A stretch of DNA of 64,000 nt from Ricinus communis (GCF_019578655.1 NC_063263.1:16615001-16679000), one strand, 5' to 3'; counted from the stretch's first letter, positions 24,501 through 36,090 are shown. Made by a program: numbers and translations. Notes: generated by a model from the sequence alone, not told the origin.

Positions 24501-24985
24501 TAGTAAACGAAAGGGTCGTGAAATACTAAACAGCAAATGGCATGATGTGTTCCACCAAGATCAAATAAGTCCAATAGCATTTTATCTATATATGACATCC
24601 TTTTGAATGTTTCAGGCATCTACCTGCTTCTTCCCCTGCTTTGAAAGACCCAGCTGTGTAAGTACATCTTTGAGCTCCTTGATACGGAAATAGGCCAATT
24701 TGTCCTATAAGACAGTTATATTTCACAATATCAATAACTGCTCTGAAGAAAATAATTGCCAACATCAATAGCAACTCTAAACTATGCCACTTAAGCTGTA
24801 GCAAACTAAATAAAAAACACATAAACACCAAAACCTAATAATTTTGTCACGTTAAGCAAATTAAACAGTTTTATGCTGCAGCATGAAGACAAAGCAGCTA
24901 AATAATTTGGAAAGAAAAAAAAGAAATTTATATATACAGCAAAGTGAAAACGATATAATACCTTGCAACTAGTCACCAAATCCAT
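17200..24985 (-). CDS. SIZ1: E3 SUMO-protein ligase SIZ1
   Basis: Nuclear SP-RING SUMO ligase (phosphate, heat, cold, flowering and salicylate responses in Arabidopsis). Sixteen coding exons (minus): 24985-24962, 24704-24624, 24300-24258, 23130-23058, 22931-22769, 22225-22095, 21193-21128, 20778-20691, 20612-20537, 20285-20212, 20056-19949, 19781-19623, 19107-19003, 18920-18840, 18753-17535, 17339-17200; together 876 codons plus TAG (Arabidopsis about 884). Domains in order: SAP ([28 protein letters not shown]), PHD finger ([31 protein letters not shown]), PINIT region, SP-RING ([27 protein letters not shown]), SUMO-interacting motif [12 protein letters not shown], and a C-terminal end [12 protein letters not shown]. 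One intron uses a GC donor (after 19003). A 5' UTR exon probably ends at 25253 (GTAAGT donor). Confidence 0.96.
20412..20444. repeat. (CT)n/(GA)n hairpin-forming microsatellite in a SIZ1 intron
   Basis: CTCTCTCT followed directly by AGAGAGGG and GAGAGAGA gives a short self-complementary tract inside the intron between exons at 20285 and 20537. Confidence 0.8.
21497..21545. repeat. (GA)n / (GAGTGA)n microsatellite in a SIZ1 intron
   Basis: A run of about twelve GA units passes into GAGTGA-type units. It lies in the intron between exons 6 and 7 of SIZ1. Confidence 0.85.
23688..23927. mobile_element. Fold-back MITE in SIZ1 intron
   Basis: A 240-bp element with perfect 21-bp terminal inverted repeats: the left end 23688-23708 begins GGTGTCACATGACACCGG and the right end 23907-23927 is its exact reverse complement. 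Each terminus is itself almost palindromic (GGTGTCA-x2-TGACACC), so the ends can fold alone. The interior is AT-rich and non-coding. It lies in the SIZ1 intron between exons 3 and 4. No clear target duplication is visible, so I do not assign a superfamily. Confidence 0.8.
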
Positions 24986-25253
24986 AATTTGACTCTCCAA
25001 GAACTTGAAGCTTTTAAATTCAGTGCCTAAATCAATACTTTAAATCATCGATTACTCAATTAACCAAACAAACCAGTCCACGCACTGTCTCGAGACAGCG
25101 ATCGATCTATTCAAACAATTCATAAAACATAAACGAACAAACAAATAAATAATCAAACTAATTCCAAAAACAAAATAAATAAAAAATCAAAATAGAGACT
25201 ACCCGAAAAATAATTAACCAAAAAAAAATAACATAACGAATAGAATACTTACA

Positions 25254-27120
25254 ACGGCAAAATGAAAGAATCGAAGAGAGGAATCGTTTTAGGGTTTGCA
25301 GAGTTTCTTTCTAAAACGCCGACTTTCTCTTCTTTTCTCTCTTCTTTTTTTGTTTGGTGTGGTGGTGGTTTCGTTGCTAAAACGTTTTTTTTTTTATTTT
25401 GTTAATTTTGACCGAAGGAAAAGAAAGAAAGACGAACCCCATCTCCAATTACACAAAAAAAAAAAAAAAAAAGTCCCGGACGTATCGGCGATTATGAAAT
25501 CCGGTTTATGAAACTGGAACACGTCCGGGTTCCATTTCGGTACATTTGCGTGTCTGTGTGCATCGTGATGCACGCCATTACGTTACTCGGCTATAGTCTG
25601 TATACATATTTGTGGGACCGGTGAGTGCTTTACAGTTTAGTCTTGTGTTGTAATTTTTGAGCGGCTGTAATTCTGCCACGTCGGTAATCGTAGAGAGTCC
25701 TAAACTTGGTTGGAGATAGACCGCTTGATAGGGAAAGAGGTTATTATAATTGAAAGACCTGGAGCCGTCAGATTCCATTACTGTGTTTTTTAATCCGGAT
25801 GAAAGACAATGTACGTGAATTTATGTTAATTAATCCGTATTAGTTAAATAATTGTTGGGTTGGGTCCCATCAAAATTTTATTTGTAGTTACAGGGAAATC
25901 TGCTCTGATTTGATTTGATTGGATTTGATAAAAGGTTATAATTGAAATAATTAAATTAGTTTATGTTTATGTAATAAATAAATGAATAAATAAAGACTCT
26001 TTTATAGTTATATTAGTGAATTTTTTATAATTAATATTAACATTGTTTATCATGAGTATTACGTGAAATTATAATATAAAAATATTTAATAATTATATAA
26101 TATTTATTAAAAATATTTAATTATTTTATAAATATTTTTCTTTATCATATATTAAAAACTCATAAAAACATATTAACTACATGAAACAATTATCTTGCAA
26201 TAATCCTACTAATATAAGTTTAATAACAATTAAGGCATAAATTATATTATATCTTTTCATTTTTTTTATTTTTAACTTTTAATTTTCACAAAAGGTTGTA
26301 TGAAATTATTTGAATTAATTTTTTATAGGATTAAGTATATAATATGAAATTATAATAGGATTATAATTAGATTAGATTAATCACTAATTAATTTTATTAT
26401 AATTAAAAAAATTAATTACTAATTAATTCTATTAGAATTAAAATATTAAACTAGTCGTTGCACGGCCGTTATTATTATTTGATTATAAAATCAAGTTGAC
26501 AAAAAAAATTTAATAAAATTTTTAATATTTAATATTAATTTATAATATTTTAAAAATAATTGCAAACTAACTATTTTTGAATATTTCTTTTAATGCTTTA
26601 AAAAAAATTATTAATACAAAAATATAAAAATTATTCTAAAAATATTTATTAGTTAATATGATCAATATAATCGGTATTATTATTTTCTAAGATTAAAAAT
26701 TAATTATAATATTAGAAATATAATTGAAGATGTTATTCTAAAGAATTATAATTATTATTTAATTATAAAATTAATTTATCAGTTAGTATAATATTAAAAT
26801 ATAATTAATATGTTATTTTTTATGATAGAATTAGTACTAATATCATTATTTAATTAAAAAAAATATTTGTTAGTTAATAGAAAATTAAAATATAATTAAT
26901 ATATGATATTTCTTAAAATTAGAGTCATGTTTAATTAGGAACATGGCTAATTAATAAAAAAATTATAAAATTATATATAAGTTTGAGTTTTATATATTAA
27001 ATAATTATATATGTTAAAATAAAGATTTAATATGTCAAAAATTAAATACACATATCAAAAAAGTTTAAATCTTAAATATATATATATATGTAAGGAAAGA
27101 AAAAGAAAAGGAAAGAAAAA
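25254..27120. other. SIZ1 upstream region and AT-rich spacer
   Basis: 25254-25500 is the SIZ1 leader/promoter side, with pyrimidine and purine runs. 25500-25800 has balanced composition and no recognised gene. From 25800 to 27120 the DNA is very AT-rich and low-complexity, ending in short TA tracts. I see no gene. Confidence 0.5.
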
Positions 27121-27127
27121 GATTTTT

Positions 27128-27306
27128 TCAAAATATGGCCGACAACTTTCTCAAAAGTCGGATAGCATTATCACAAAGCTCCAAAGCAAGTGAAATCATT
27201 TTTACTCTACTAAGTAAGGTATCCAAAGCTCGAAAGGCAGCATCCAAAGCTTGAAGACCTCTATATAAAGAGGAGTCCTCCTTGGTAGAAGGCAGACTTG
27301 AAGAAT

Positions 27307-27310
<4 letters not shown>
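27128..27310 (+). promoter_or_regulatory. Pararetrovirus-like leader/promoter fragment (upstream copy)
   Basis: The non-AT-rich block holds CCTCTATATAAAGAGGAGTC, a strong TATA box at about 27262-27280, followed by a leader-like stretch ending at a (TA)n tract. The same TATA core and similar downstream DNA recur at about 32814-32840 behind the pararetrovirus genes. This suggests a second, partial copy of the viral promoter region flanking the insertion. Confidence 0.45.

Positions 27311-27364
<54 letters not shown>
27311..27364. repeat. (TA)n microsatellite
   Basis: About 27 uninterrupted TA units. A shorter (TA)n lies at 27482-27501. Both are adjacent to the endogenous pararetrovirus. Confidence 0.95.
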
Positions 27365-27366
<2 letters not shown>

Positions 27367-27778
27367 TAAATAAATATATTTTAAATTATTGATAAATTAA
27401 AAAAGAAAAAGAAGATCAGTATATGAAAATACGTTCTTTATGCCAATATATTAAACATCTAAAAAAGTTAGAACTCCTATTTATATATATATATATATAT
27501 AAAAGGACTCCTAGCTAAAGAAATTTGTGCTTTTTTTACTATATTACACTATATAATATAAAAGGATTATTAAAAATGTATATTGAATTATAATTGTATT
27601 AAAACTGAAATAAATTAACTTTTTAATTAATTCTATTAGAATTAGGTAAGTAATTACTAATTAATTCCATTAGAATTATAAAATTAAATTAATTATATAT
27701 CAAATTAGAGTAGGATAAAATTAGTATGTATTTATTAATTATAAACTAAAAATTATTTGCAAAAGAAGGAAAGACTGT

Positions 27779-28658
27779 CATTAACATTACCTTTGATGAG
27801 ATGAAAATACTTTTTGCTCAAAAAGGAATTATTTTTGGACAAAAGCCTTCTACTACTTGCAGACAAGAGATTTACTCTGATTTGTTGGCAGTCCAAACAC
27901 TCCAGACAATCCAAAACCGTTTCATGTTTCAGCCTGAAGATTTCCCTCCTCCAGGGAAGTCATAAAATAAAAGATCAGAGATCATCCCCTCAAGAGTTAC
28001 TCCATCAGGAACTATAGAGCCTCTCACTCCACCAGAAGGAGTACTGAATTAGCAGACTTCTAATTCAATAGTTCAGAACTATTATTTAAAGAAGATTGAT
28101 GGAAAATTAGATCAGACTCTCCATTTGGCTCACAAGTTGGACCGGAAGTTGGATACCTTCTCTCAAGAAGTACTCCAACTGTATTCCTCTTTAACCGCCA
28201 AATATCAAACCTTGGATAGAGAGCTTCGAGTACCCCAACCGATTACACCAGCTTTCATCCAGAAGGAAAATGAAATTACGAGGCTCAAAAGGCAAATTGA
28301 TCAAATTAAACATGACCTTAGAAAAGATCAGTCTTCTATAGTCCCTTCCTTCACATCAGCAGCCTCTACATCTTCTGTGATTGCTCCCTCATACTACTCT
28401 GCATTTCCTTTCCTTCCACAACCAGAGCAAGAAGAAACTCCTTACCAACCATTTGGTACTTTCTCACACCTCTATCCAAAAGGCTCCACAATCCAACAAA
28501 AGAAAACTTCACATCCTCCAGTCTCGAAAGGAAATAAATTACCAGATCAATCACTAATCAGCCCTTATGATTCTGATTCTTCTTCAAATACCTCTGAAAT
28601 GGCTGATATAACAGAAATACTCATGAACACTCCACTACTGAACCCTTTCCAGAAGTAG
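27779..28658 (+). pseudogene. Pararetrovirus polyprotein N-terminal part with coiled coil
   Basis: One frame reads through 27779-27968 (ending near FQPEDFPPPGKS, then a stop), has further stops, and continues as an open stretch to 28658. The latter carries a helical, charged segment (KIDGKLDQTLHLAHKLDRKL and KENEITRLKRQIDQIK) typical of the spacer/coiled-coil region ahead of caulimovirid coat proteins. A frameshift lies between about 28620 and 28660, where coding resemblance moves to another frame. The identity of the first 190 bases as the end of a movement protein is a guess. Confidence 0.55.
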
Positions 28659-28659
28659 T

Positions 28660-29600
28660 AGAGCCTGAAGATGGCATAGAGGATGCACAATCATATTTTA
28701 TTCCTATTGGAGCTTCACACCCAAGGTCAAAATCTACAATTGGAACGGGACCTTGGTTCACTTTTGATGATTTTCCTCCATCAAAATGGAGAGATAAACT
28801 TTCTGAATTTTTGGCATGTATTGATCTTCAAATGACTTTTGATGGTGCCACACTCAAAAAGGTTCTTGCTGAATTTGTAACAAGATTCACAGGCAGTTTA
28901 AGGGATTGGTTCCAATCACAGCCTGAATACACCAGGCTCCAATTTGTGACCTTGCCAACTCCATTAGCTGCGGTCACAGTCCTCCATAATCAGTTCCTTG
29001 GAAGCTATGATCTCATTATACGATAACAGAAACAGGAATACTTTGATCGAAAATGTTGTTCGTTGAAGATCAAGGATCTGGAAAGACATTATTCTGCAAT
29101 GTCCAAATTGTATTATGTCATTGGAGGGTATGACGGTGATGATACGTTAAAGTATACTTTCATCACCTCATTACCAGATGAGATACAACTAGAAGTCAAT
29201 AACATGATCGCCGCAACAAAAAAGCCAGTTACCTCAATTACTCTTGAAGAAATCTGGCAATTTACCCTCTCCTCTATCAAGAGATTATGTGACCAGCAAG
29301 AATTATTCAGGAGACTGTCTCAACGAGATTTGATTGTCCAAAAAAGGCCTATAATAAAAGCCATCTCAAGATTAAACGTAAGTCCTCCAGTTGTGTCTGT
29401 TCCAGTCATAAGAAGAAAATCAGACACCATTTCTAAAAATATCCTCGTAATAAAAGCAAAGAATTCAGAGGGAAAAGGCCACATACAAAGAAATTCAGGT
29501 ACTTCCGAAAAGGAGGAATCAAGGCAACAAATCAGACAGATGTTATATCTGCCGAAAGAAGGGACATTATGCTAAGGATTGCCCTCAAAATTCGGAAAAT
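28660..29600 (+). pseudogene. Pararetrovirus coat-protein (gag-like) region with CCHC zinc knuckle
   Basis: WFTFDDFPPSKWRDKL opens a nucleocapsid-like region that runs through FTGSLRDWFQSQ and YTFITSLPDEIQLEV to a zinc knuckle at 29541-29582 (CYICRKKGHYAKDC, spacing C-x2-C-x4-H-x4-C). Breaks: an in-frame stop at about 29024-29026 and a frameshift shortly before the knuckle, which is in the frame of the following protease. The knuckle itself is intact. Confidence 0.75.
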
Positions 29601-30280
29601 GCAACAAGAATGATCCAGCAAGTTAGCATGTCCATGTCTCTATCAGATTCATTTGAAAAAGATATAGAGTCTCTCTTATCAAAACAAGACGATCTCACTC
29701 CAGAAAGTCTCTTTGGAATAGAAGAAGAACATTCAAACTCTACTGATTCCTCAGAAGAGTCCTCCTCAGATTATGATGCTGATGAAATTCCAATCTTGAT
29801 GATTAGTCTTTTCTCAAAAGAAGAGAAGGACATACTAGTAAATGTGATGCAGTACCCTATCCCTCCATCTTTAATTTCTCAGTTGTCTCAACTTGCTAAT
29901 AAGGTTCCTCCCGTACCTTATATTTCTATACAAGTCTTACCTTCAAGATATTCAAAACCTATCTCAGTCATAGCTTTCTTTGACACTGGAGCTCAAAGAA
30001 GCATGACGAATCCTGAAGTTCTCCCATCTGAACACTGGAAATCTCATATTCAGTTTTTCAAAGCGGCAAATGGCCAGACTTTCAAGACTACCTTGATCAC
30101 AAAACAAAAAATCGGGATACAGTTCTTTCCTGATTGTGTAGTATAGATGAACATCATTAGCTCATATCTCCCAAATAAAGACCTCTTAATAGGTTTTGAT
30201 GTTTATCATCAAGCTCAAAGACTTCAAATTCTTTCCAATGGAATAAAGTTCAAGAGGCAATTCCGTCCATAACAAACACA
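29601..30280 (+). pseudogene. Pararetrovirus aspartic protease region
   Basis: After an acidic linker the frame carries the retropepsin signature FFDTGAQ with D-T-G at 29982-29990, flanked by strand-forming residues. A stop at 30144-30146 interrupts it, the same frame continuing with a DLLIGFDVYHQ-like segment. Intact active-site triad, broken frame. Confidence 0.75.
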
Positions 30281-31350
30281 GAACCACCATTCCTGCAATA
30301 CAAGGAAAAATTCCTTCCTTTCTGTCCAGAATCCCATTCACATTTTCAACATCCACTACCCTTGTGGAAAAATTTCCAGTTCTATATCAACCTTTCTTTC
30401 AAGCTTAACGAAGATGTCAATCCAACTAAAGCCACCCATCTAGGAATGTCTCCTATAGATCTATCTCTTGCGAGATCCGAGTGCTTGACTTTTCTACAAC
30501 AAGGCCTCATTGAGCCCTCAACCTCACAATAGGCATGTCAAGCCTTTTACGTGGAAAAAAGATCTGAAAAGCTAAGAGGAAAAAAGAGACTTGTTATTGA
30601 TTACAAGCCTCTGAATCATTTTTTGCAAGATAACAAGTTTCCTCTTTCTCGCATCTCGAACCTAAAAGTCCATATTCAGAAGGCCCAATTCTATTCAAAA
30701 TTTGATCTCAAAGCTGGATTTTGGCAATTGGGTATCCATCCCTCAGAAAGATACAAAACAACATTTTGTATCCCAAACGCCCAATACCAATGAACAATCA
30801 TGCCCTTTGGGCTCAAAACATCCCATTCTCAGTTCCAAAAAACAATGATATAAATCTTTGGGCCTATCCTCTATTCTTCCCTAATCTACATTGATGATAT
30901 TCTCTTATTCTCAGAAATGGCTGAGGAACATCATCAACTCCTAAAACAATTCCTTGTTATCATCCAAAAGTATGAAATAATGCTTTTAGAGAAGAAGGGT
31001 GTTATTGGCCAGCAAGAGATAAAGTTCCTTGGAATGCATTTTAAAGACGACCAATATACGTATAGTCCACACTTGACAAAAAAGCTTGATAACTTCCCAG
31101 ATGAGAATCTCTCTGTAAAGCAAATCCAGCAATTTCTTGGGATACTCAACTATGTTAAGGAAGCCATACCACATCTATCCAGTTACACATGTCATCTTTC
31201 CAAAATGCTCAAAAGGAACCCCCCACCTTGGGGAATAAAACAGACAACAATTGTCAAGAGACTGAAAGAATTGGCTCACAATCCTCCACCGCTTACCATC
31301 CCGTCTACAGGACATCTTATCCTACAGACAGATGCATCTGACCACGCATA
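30281..31350 (+). pseudogene. Pararetrovirus reverse transcriptase
   Basis: Recognisable RT blocks: KKRLVIDYKPLN, FPLSRI, FSKFDLKAGFWQL-type block (here YSKFDLKAGFWQLGIHP), a TIMPFGLK block, the catalytic Y-I-D-D at 30887-30898, and IKFLGMHF. Premature stops break the frame at 30791-30793 (where a Trp is usual, TGG to TGA), again near 30850, and at the end (31349-31351, again a Trp position). From about 30551 onward there are stops but no frameshift, suggesting decay mainly by point mutation. Confidence 0.85.
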
Positions 31351-31720
31351 GGGGGCAATTCTTCTTGAAAATCTCAATGACAAGGAACAACTGTGTGGGC
31401 ATGCATCAGGACAATTTTCTCCAGCAGAAAAACATTACCATTCAACATATAAAGAGATTTTGGCAGTCAAATATGGGATAAAAAAGTTTGAGTTTTTTCT
31501 AATCGGTCAATACTTCTTGGTACGAATAGATAACTCCTCATTTCCAAAGATTCTTGAATCCAATCAGAAGATCTTATCAGAACCACAATTATTGAGCCTA
31601 AAGTCATGGTTTAGCAGGTATGATTTTGAAGTCCAGCATATAAAAAGAACAAAGAATCTCATCCCAGATTTCTTATACAGATTATCAAAGCCGCAACCAA
31701 AACTCCAACCTATTGTCCTT
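31351..31720 (+). pseudogene. Pararetrovirus RNase H
   Basis: Continues the RT frame after a stop: the TDASDHA block lies just before the stop at 31349, followed by GAILLEN, FSPAEKHYHSTYKEILAVKY, FFLIGQYFLVRIDNSS and NLIPDFLYRLS. These are the acidic-residue blocks of the RT-linked RNase H of caulimovirids. No integrase sequence follows. Confidence 0.8.
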
Positions 31721-31753
31721 CTTACCTCAACAATTAATCTTCTGATAATCTTC

Positions 31754-32640
31754 ATGGCCTCTACGTCTTCAAAAAAGTCTCTGCAACCTCCCTCACCACC
31801 AGACCTTCCTACAAATCTCACAACCAAACATGTCAACAATTTTGCCAAAAATATGATGTTTCATTATTTGGCGATCATTCAACAGACTTTCTCACTACCT
31901 ATCCAACCCAATTTCTTTTATCCAGATTACCCTTGGTGCTTAATCTATCACCTTTCTCCTACCCATCCACAAATTGAAAGTGAATTATGATTTCTATGGT
32001 GTCTTTCCACAGTTTGTTATCATGCTATAGAAGTGCCAGTCATAGGCCTCCTATACTTCTTCAACATTGATACAAATGCAGGGACATATCCATGGAAATA
32101 TTTCACTTGGTTCAAAACCCCATATCAATGGAAAAAAGGATCTCCTCAAAATCATTCGTGAAAATAAATTATTCACAGACAATGACTTTAAGGCTTCAGG
32201 ATATCATGCAATCTATATTCTTCACAGGCCTTACTTTAAGCTCTCAGAATATACCTATGCCAACCCAAAACATCTGTCAATATTGAAGAACAATTGAAAT
32301 GCCCTTATATCTTGCTCCTCCGCCAATAACAAGAGAATTAAAGCTCACTCTACAATTAAGAAATGATTTAGGAAGGACCAATGTCTCTACACCACTTGTC
32401 TGCACTTACAATGGACTTGATAATCAATGGATTTAACACTCTATCACTGTACGATCCACTTTACCTGTGCTGCCATCCCCAGTAAATGATCCAAGTCTGA
32501 CCACAGAACAACAAGATACCATTATGCAGGATTCTCAGCCCCTAGACGATGATAGTGGTCCATGGTATCTGACCTTTTTTGCTGGCAATGAAGACAACAC
32601 AACACCTAATCTCTTTCCTCCATAATTCATGAAATAATTG
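31754..32640 (+). pseudogene. Pararetrovirus downstream frame(s), unknown function
   Basis: An open stretch beginning at an ATG (31754; MASTSSKKSLQPPSPP) runs in the RNase H frame to a stop at 31988, and a second piece follows in another frame at 32067-32297 (YPWKYFTW... region, then KDLLKIIRENKLFTDNDFK). It is rich in aromatic residues and has no domain I know. Position between RNase H and the leader suits a C-terminal extension or small second ORF as in florendoviruses. Coding resemblance fades before 32640. Confidence 0.45.
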
Positions 32641-32689
32641 AGGAAAGAATAGGACTCCTAATATATGTGTTATTTTTTCTGTCCTTTTG

Positions 32690-32890
32690 TGCATGTGATA
32701 AAATTCCCCATCTTATCTATCTAAGACGTGTAATCTTATCTTTTCTTCCTATGTGTACACATGTAAAAGATAAGATTCCCATCTTATCTTTACTGTCTTA
32801 TTGTAATAAGGCTCCTCTATATAAAGAGAAGTCTTGAGCAGTGTAAGCAAGAAGCCTCCTTTTCTTCTATCAATAAATAAAATTTCTCTT
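32690..32890 (+). promoter_or_regulatory. Pararetrovirus promoter and transcript-start/poly(A) region
   Basis: CTCCTCTATATAAAGAGAAG supplies a strong TATA box at about 32816-32822, about 30-40 bases upstream of AGCAAGAAGCC, and AATAAATAAA follows at about 32873-32882. Upstream are three copies of an AAGATAAGATT / TCTTATCTT-type motif (GATA-like). The layout of TATA box followed closely by a poly(A) signal is typical for the terminally redundant caulimovirid transcript. Confidence 0.6.
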
Positions 32891-33185
32891 ATGGCTTTCT
32901 AAACATTTCATCTCTTTCTCTCGATCCTTTGGCTATGAGCTTTTAGCTTGCACGATCTGTTCTTTTATAATTCAAAAGGACTAGCTCGGCTACAAGAATC
33001 CAAAAGAGCACAAAGACCTTTCATAGCAAAGCTGCCTCCACTTGGTCTTAGCTTGAGGATTTATCTTGCTTTGAGTTTACAGTATAAGAATTATTAGAAT
33101 GAACAACTTTCGGCTTCTTTTAAAAAAGATAATAAATAAATGGAAACTAATTGCAAGAATAAGAAAGAAGAATAGCCACATTTGA
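32891..33185. other. Leader-like sequence and spacer after the pararetrovirus
   Basis: Probably the viral leader fading into host DNA. GGCTATGAGC near 32930 is only a vague echo of the tRNA-Met primer-binding consensus. No gene seen. Confidence 0.35.
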
Positions 33186-33310
33186 GGCCTAACTCAAGTG
33201 GCAAGTGCGTTTGCTCTTCAGAGTGAGAAATTTCAAGTTCGAAGCTTCTTTTCCGTACCAGGTGAGTTTTCGCATTTATAGCAAGTGCAAGGAAATGATT
33301 ATCATCCATA
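33186..33310 (+). mobile_element. SINE-like tRNA-derived head
   Basis: A TAACTCAAGTGGCAAGTG stretch fits a Pol III A box, and TTTCAAGTTCGAAGC, about 45 bases further on, fits a B box (GGTTCGAANCC type). This spacing is usual for plant tRNA-derived SINEs. The 3' tail is not clear. Confidence 0.45.
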
Positions 33311-33690
33311 GGCTGAGCAGCTTATGATTTGGGTCGAGGAACAAATATGCCACTATACTAAAATTTAGGACAGTAATTAAATTCTTTAAATTTTTCTGCA
33401 ATATAAATCTTTTAGCTAACAAAAATAAAATAATAGAAATTTCTCCATTTGCTTAAAGTGATTCATTTCTTTTCTCTCTTTCCTTCCTTCATTTTGCATT
33501 GCTTAAATCAGTCATTCTTTACAACACAAAAATAATACCATTAAAGAAAAGGAAGAAAAATGGTTGCTTTTGTAGCCAAATTCAATCACTCTACAAAATG
33601 AGAAAGAAAAATAATTAAAAACTCGTACCATTCGTGAAAAGAGCCCAACACTCTATTACTCGTTTTCTTTGCAACATAACTAGATAATAT
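33311..33690. other. AT-rich spacer
   Basis: No gene or repeat recognised. Confidence 0.5.
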
Positions 33691-33696
33691 ATTATT

Positions 33697-33888
33697 TCAA
33701 TTCATCAAACTTCTACTGGGTATATCATCAAATACCTTAACTACACTGTCCAAATCACTCGTTGCAAAATAAAATTCAATAAGCTTATCACACAAAACAC
33801 TTTCTTTATCAAAACCTTCCTTCAAAATCTTGACATGAAGCTCTTTGCAATCTAATAAAGATACAAAATTCAAACTATGTACGCTCAA
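33697..33888 (-). pseudogene. Pentatricopeptide repeat (PPR) protein fragment
   Basis: The minus-strand frame includes DCKELHVKILKEGFDKESVL, then CDKLIEFYFATSDLDSVVKV and FDDIPSRS. This is the pattern of a PLS-type PPR protein (K-x-L-H-x-x-I-L-K-x-G-F, then D-x-Y, V-F-D-x-M-P-x-R). Only about two motifs survive; stops close both ends and no further repeats follow. PPR proteins are organelle RNA-processing factors; this piece is non-functional. Confidence 0.75.
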
Positions 33889-36090
33889 ATCCCTTTCAAA
33901 TGTTGTACATTCAAACTATATAATCCATTAATGGTAGCTCTACTTCGGTATCTACATAAAAATAGTCTACCCTCAACAAGTTGCTATAAATTAATTTGAT
34001 ATTCATATAGAAACAAAAAATTCATTACCTCTTTTTTCTTCCCCAATTTACATGAAGCCACCAAACCAAAACTTAATTCATTCATCTTCTTTAATAACCG
34101 AAGCTGTTGTTGCTTCTACTTATTCTTCTTCTTTGCTATCTTGACATAAAAATTCAAGAACAGCAACAAGATAGCTCCATTAAGCACATAATTAGAGATC
34201 CAAGCCCAAATTCCACTACACCCACCTTTCATCAAATGGAGCAACAACACAGCAACACGGTAAGCGAGATGACAACCCAACAATACAATCTGACAATTCC
34301 CACAAACTAACAAACAAGTATTGGGCACTCTAGTTCTCCATCTACTAATGTTATTTTAAGTGTTTTTGTTCTTCTTTTTTATATTAAGAAGAAGAAGAAA
34401 AATGAGGAGAAGGAAAAAGTTTTATTCAAGTTCTATTGCCGTCAGTCAATGGGCTTAAATTACAAAAAGATAACATAATTTTCATAGTTAATTGTCCCAA
34501 ATTTTTTTATTACAGATAGCTCTAAATCATCAGTGAACGAACAATAAGGATGGCTAGTTAATGTAAAGGTTATTGTTATTGGTTGCTGGCGATGGTCAAT
34601 AGTGGTATTTAATAGTGCCAATGATTGAAAAATATGGTTTATTTATTATGTTTCTTTTTTTCTTCTTCTAAGAATATGTGATGGGATAGGGAAAAGTTTG
34701 AATTTTAACATTAACTATTTAATGCATTTTATTTTTTCATGAAAATTGCATAATATGTTCGTAAATTTGTCAATATTTATAAATGAGCTAAAATAGAAGT
34801 TTTAAGTTTATTTACTAAAAAAGGTTAAAATTTAGTCTAGATGACCCTATGACACAAATTTAGAGGGATATTGATCCTTTTATTCTTAAATTCTCTAAGG
34901 TTCCAGTTTTTTTGATAAGAAAATAAAATTGAAATCGTGAGGCATGAAAATTTAATAAAACTTATTGTTCTTCAAACAATTTAAGATAAAGAATTTTAAA
35001 TTATTAGGAAATTAAATAAAAAATAAAATTTTAATTAACCTCCTATTAGAATTAAAATTATTAAATTATAAGTGATTTATAAATAAAATTATAATCCTTT
35101 GTATTTTAATAAAAAGTATATGTCACGTTGTAAAATTTCAACATTTTAATTTAAAATGAATTACTAAAATCCTTAACCAGTATATAAGCATCTAGTTTTT
35201 AAATCAATTAAATAGTTAATATAATTTAAACATTAACGTATCTTAATTTAAAAATTATTAAATGATCTTATTTAAAACTATAGATAAATAAAATTAAAAA
35301 TTAACATAATTAGTATTATATTCTTTTATTTTTAATTAGTCAAACTTTAAATAATTAAAAATCAATTTATTTTATGCAAATGATAAAATAAATTATCTAT
35401 AAAGGCTAATATAATATAATTTTTAAAAATTCTTTATATACTAAAATTTTATATTATTGGTGAATGAAACTAATTTTTACATATTTCACAATTCAAATAT
35501 TTCATCAATATATTATTGGTAATTTCATAATAAAAGATTTTACATTTTTATAATGGACATTAATATTCATCATTTATAAGATAATATTTATTATTTACTA
35601 TAACTATGTTTGTTTTACATTCGATCAATTTTTTAATGTTCATTATTTTAGTGAACAATACTCATTATTGATGATCTACATGTTCATTAATTTGTTATTG
35701 AAAATTCAATAATTATAAATTTATATATATTTCTCAAATTACTGTGAAATATTTATTTTCAGATGAAAATAGTGTTATTTTTCATAAAAGTCAGATTCAT
35801 TATTCTTGTGATACATATTGAAATAATTTTGTGATAAATAATAAGTATTAATTATTTATAAGCATAATATTCATTAGTTTGTTAATAGATATTTATTAAT
35901 TTATTTAAACATATATATATATATATATATAATATAAATTATTTTTACAGTTAATAAATAAAAAATCAAAGTAAAATTATTTTATAAAAATTTATATTAT
36001 AGCATAAATTTTATTTTAGTAAAATAAAATTAATAAATCAATAAATATTTAGTATCAATTTAATAAAATATAAATTAAAAAAAAGACATC
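33889..36090. other. AT-rich spacer
   Basis: About 2.2 kb, extremely AT-rich from 34700 on, with a (TA)n run at about 35911-35932. Short open frames at 34107-34328 on both strands have no family resemblance. Confidence 0.6.

Larger units (their letters stand above)
27779..32890 (+). mobile_element. Endogenous plant pararetrovirus (Caulimoviridae), degenerate
   Basis: The order of coding remains is coat-protein-like region with zinc knuckle, aspartic protease, reverse transcriptase, RNase H, then a further frame and a non-coding leader with TATA box. There is no integrase, and I see no long terminal repeats. This arrangement fits Caulimoviridae rather than Ty3/gypsy. Movement-protein sequence is missing apart from a possible C-terminal piece at 27779-27968, so the copy is 5'-truncated. 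Every coding region carries stops or frameshifts and cannot express a full polyprotein. The (TA)n flanks fit what is reported for endogenous florendovirus insertions, but genus assignment needs an RT tree. The parts are listed separately. Confidence 0.85.

Noticed and set aside
27128..27367. 80-codon minus-strand frame beginning in a (TA)n tract (MIYIYIYIY...)
   Set aside because: Its first 18 codons are translated microsatellite and the remainder lies in the pararetrovirus-like leader; no protein family resemblance.
27779..32890. Ty3/gypsy retrotransposon as the identity of the RT-bearing element
   Set aside because: No integrase domain follows RNase H, no LTR pair was found, and a TATA/poly(A) leader follows the genes; a pararetrovirus fits better, though an RT phylogeny would be decisive.
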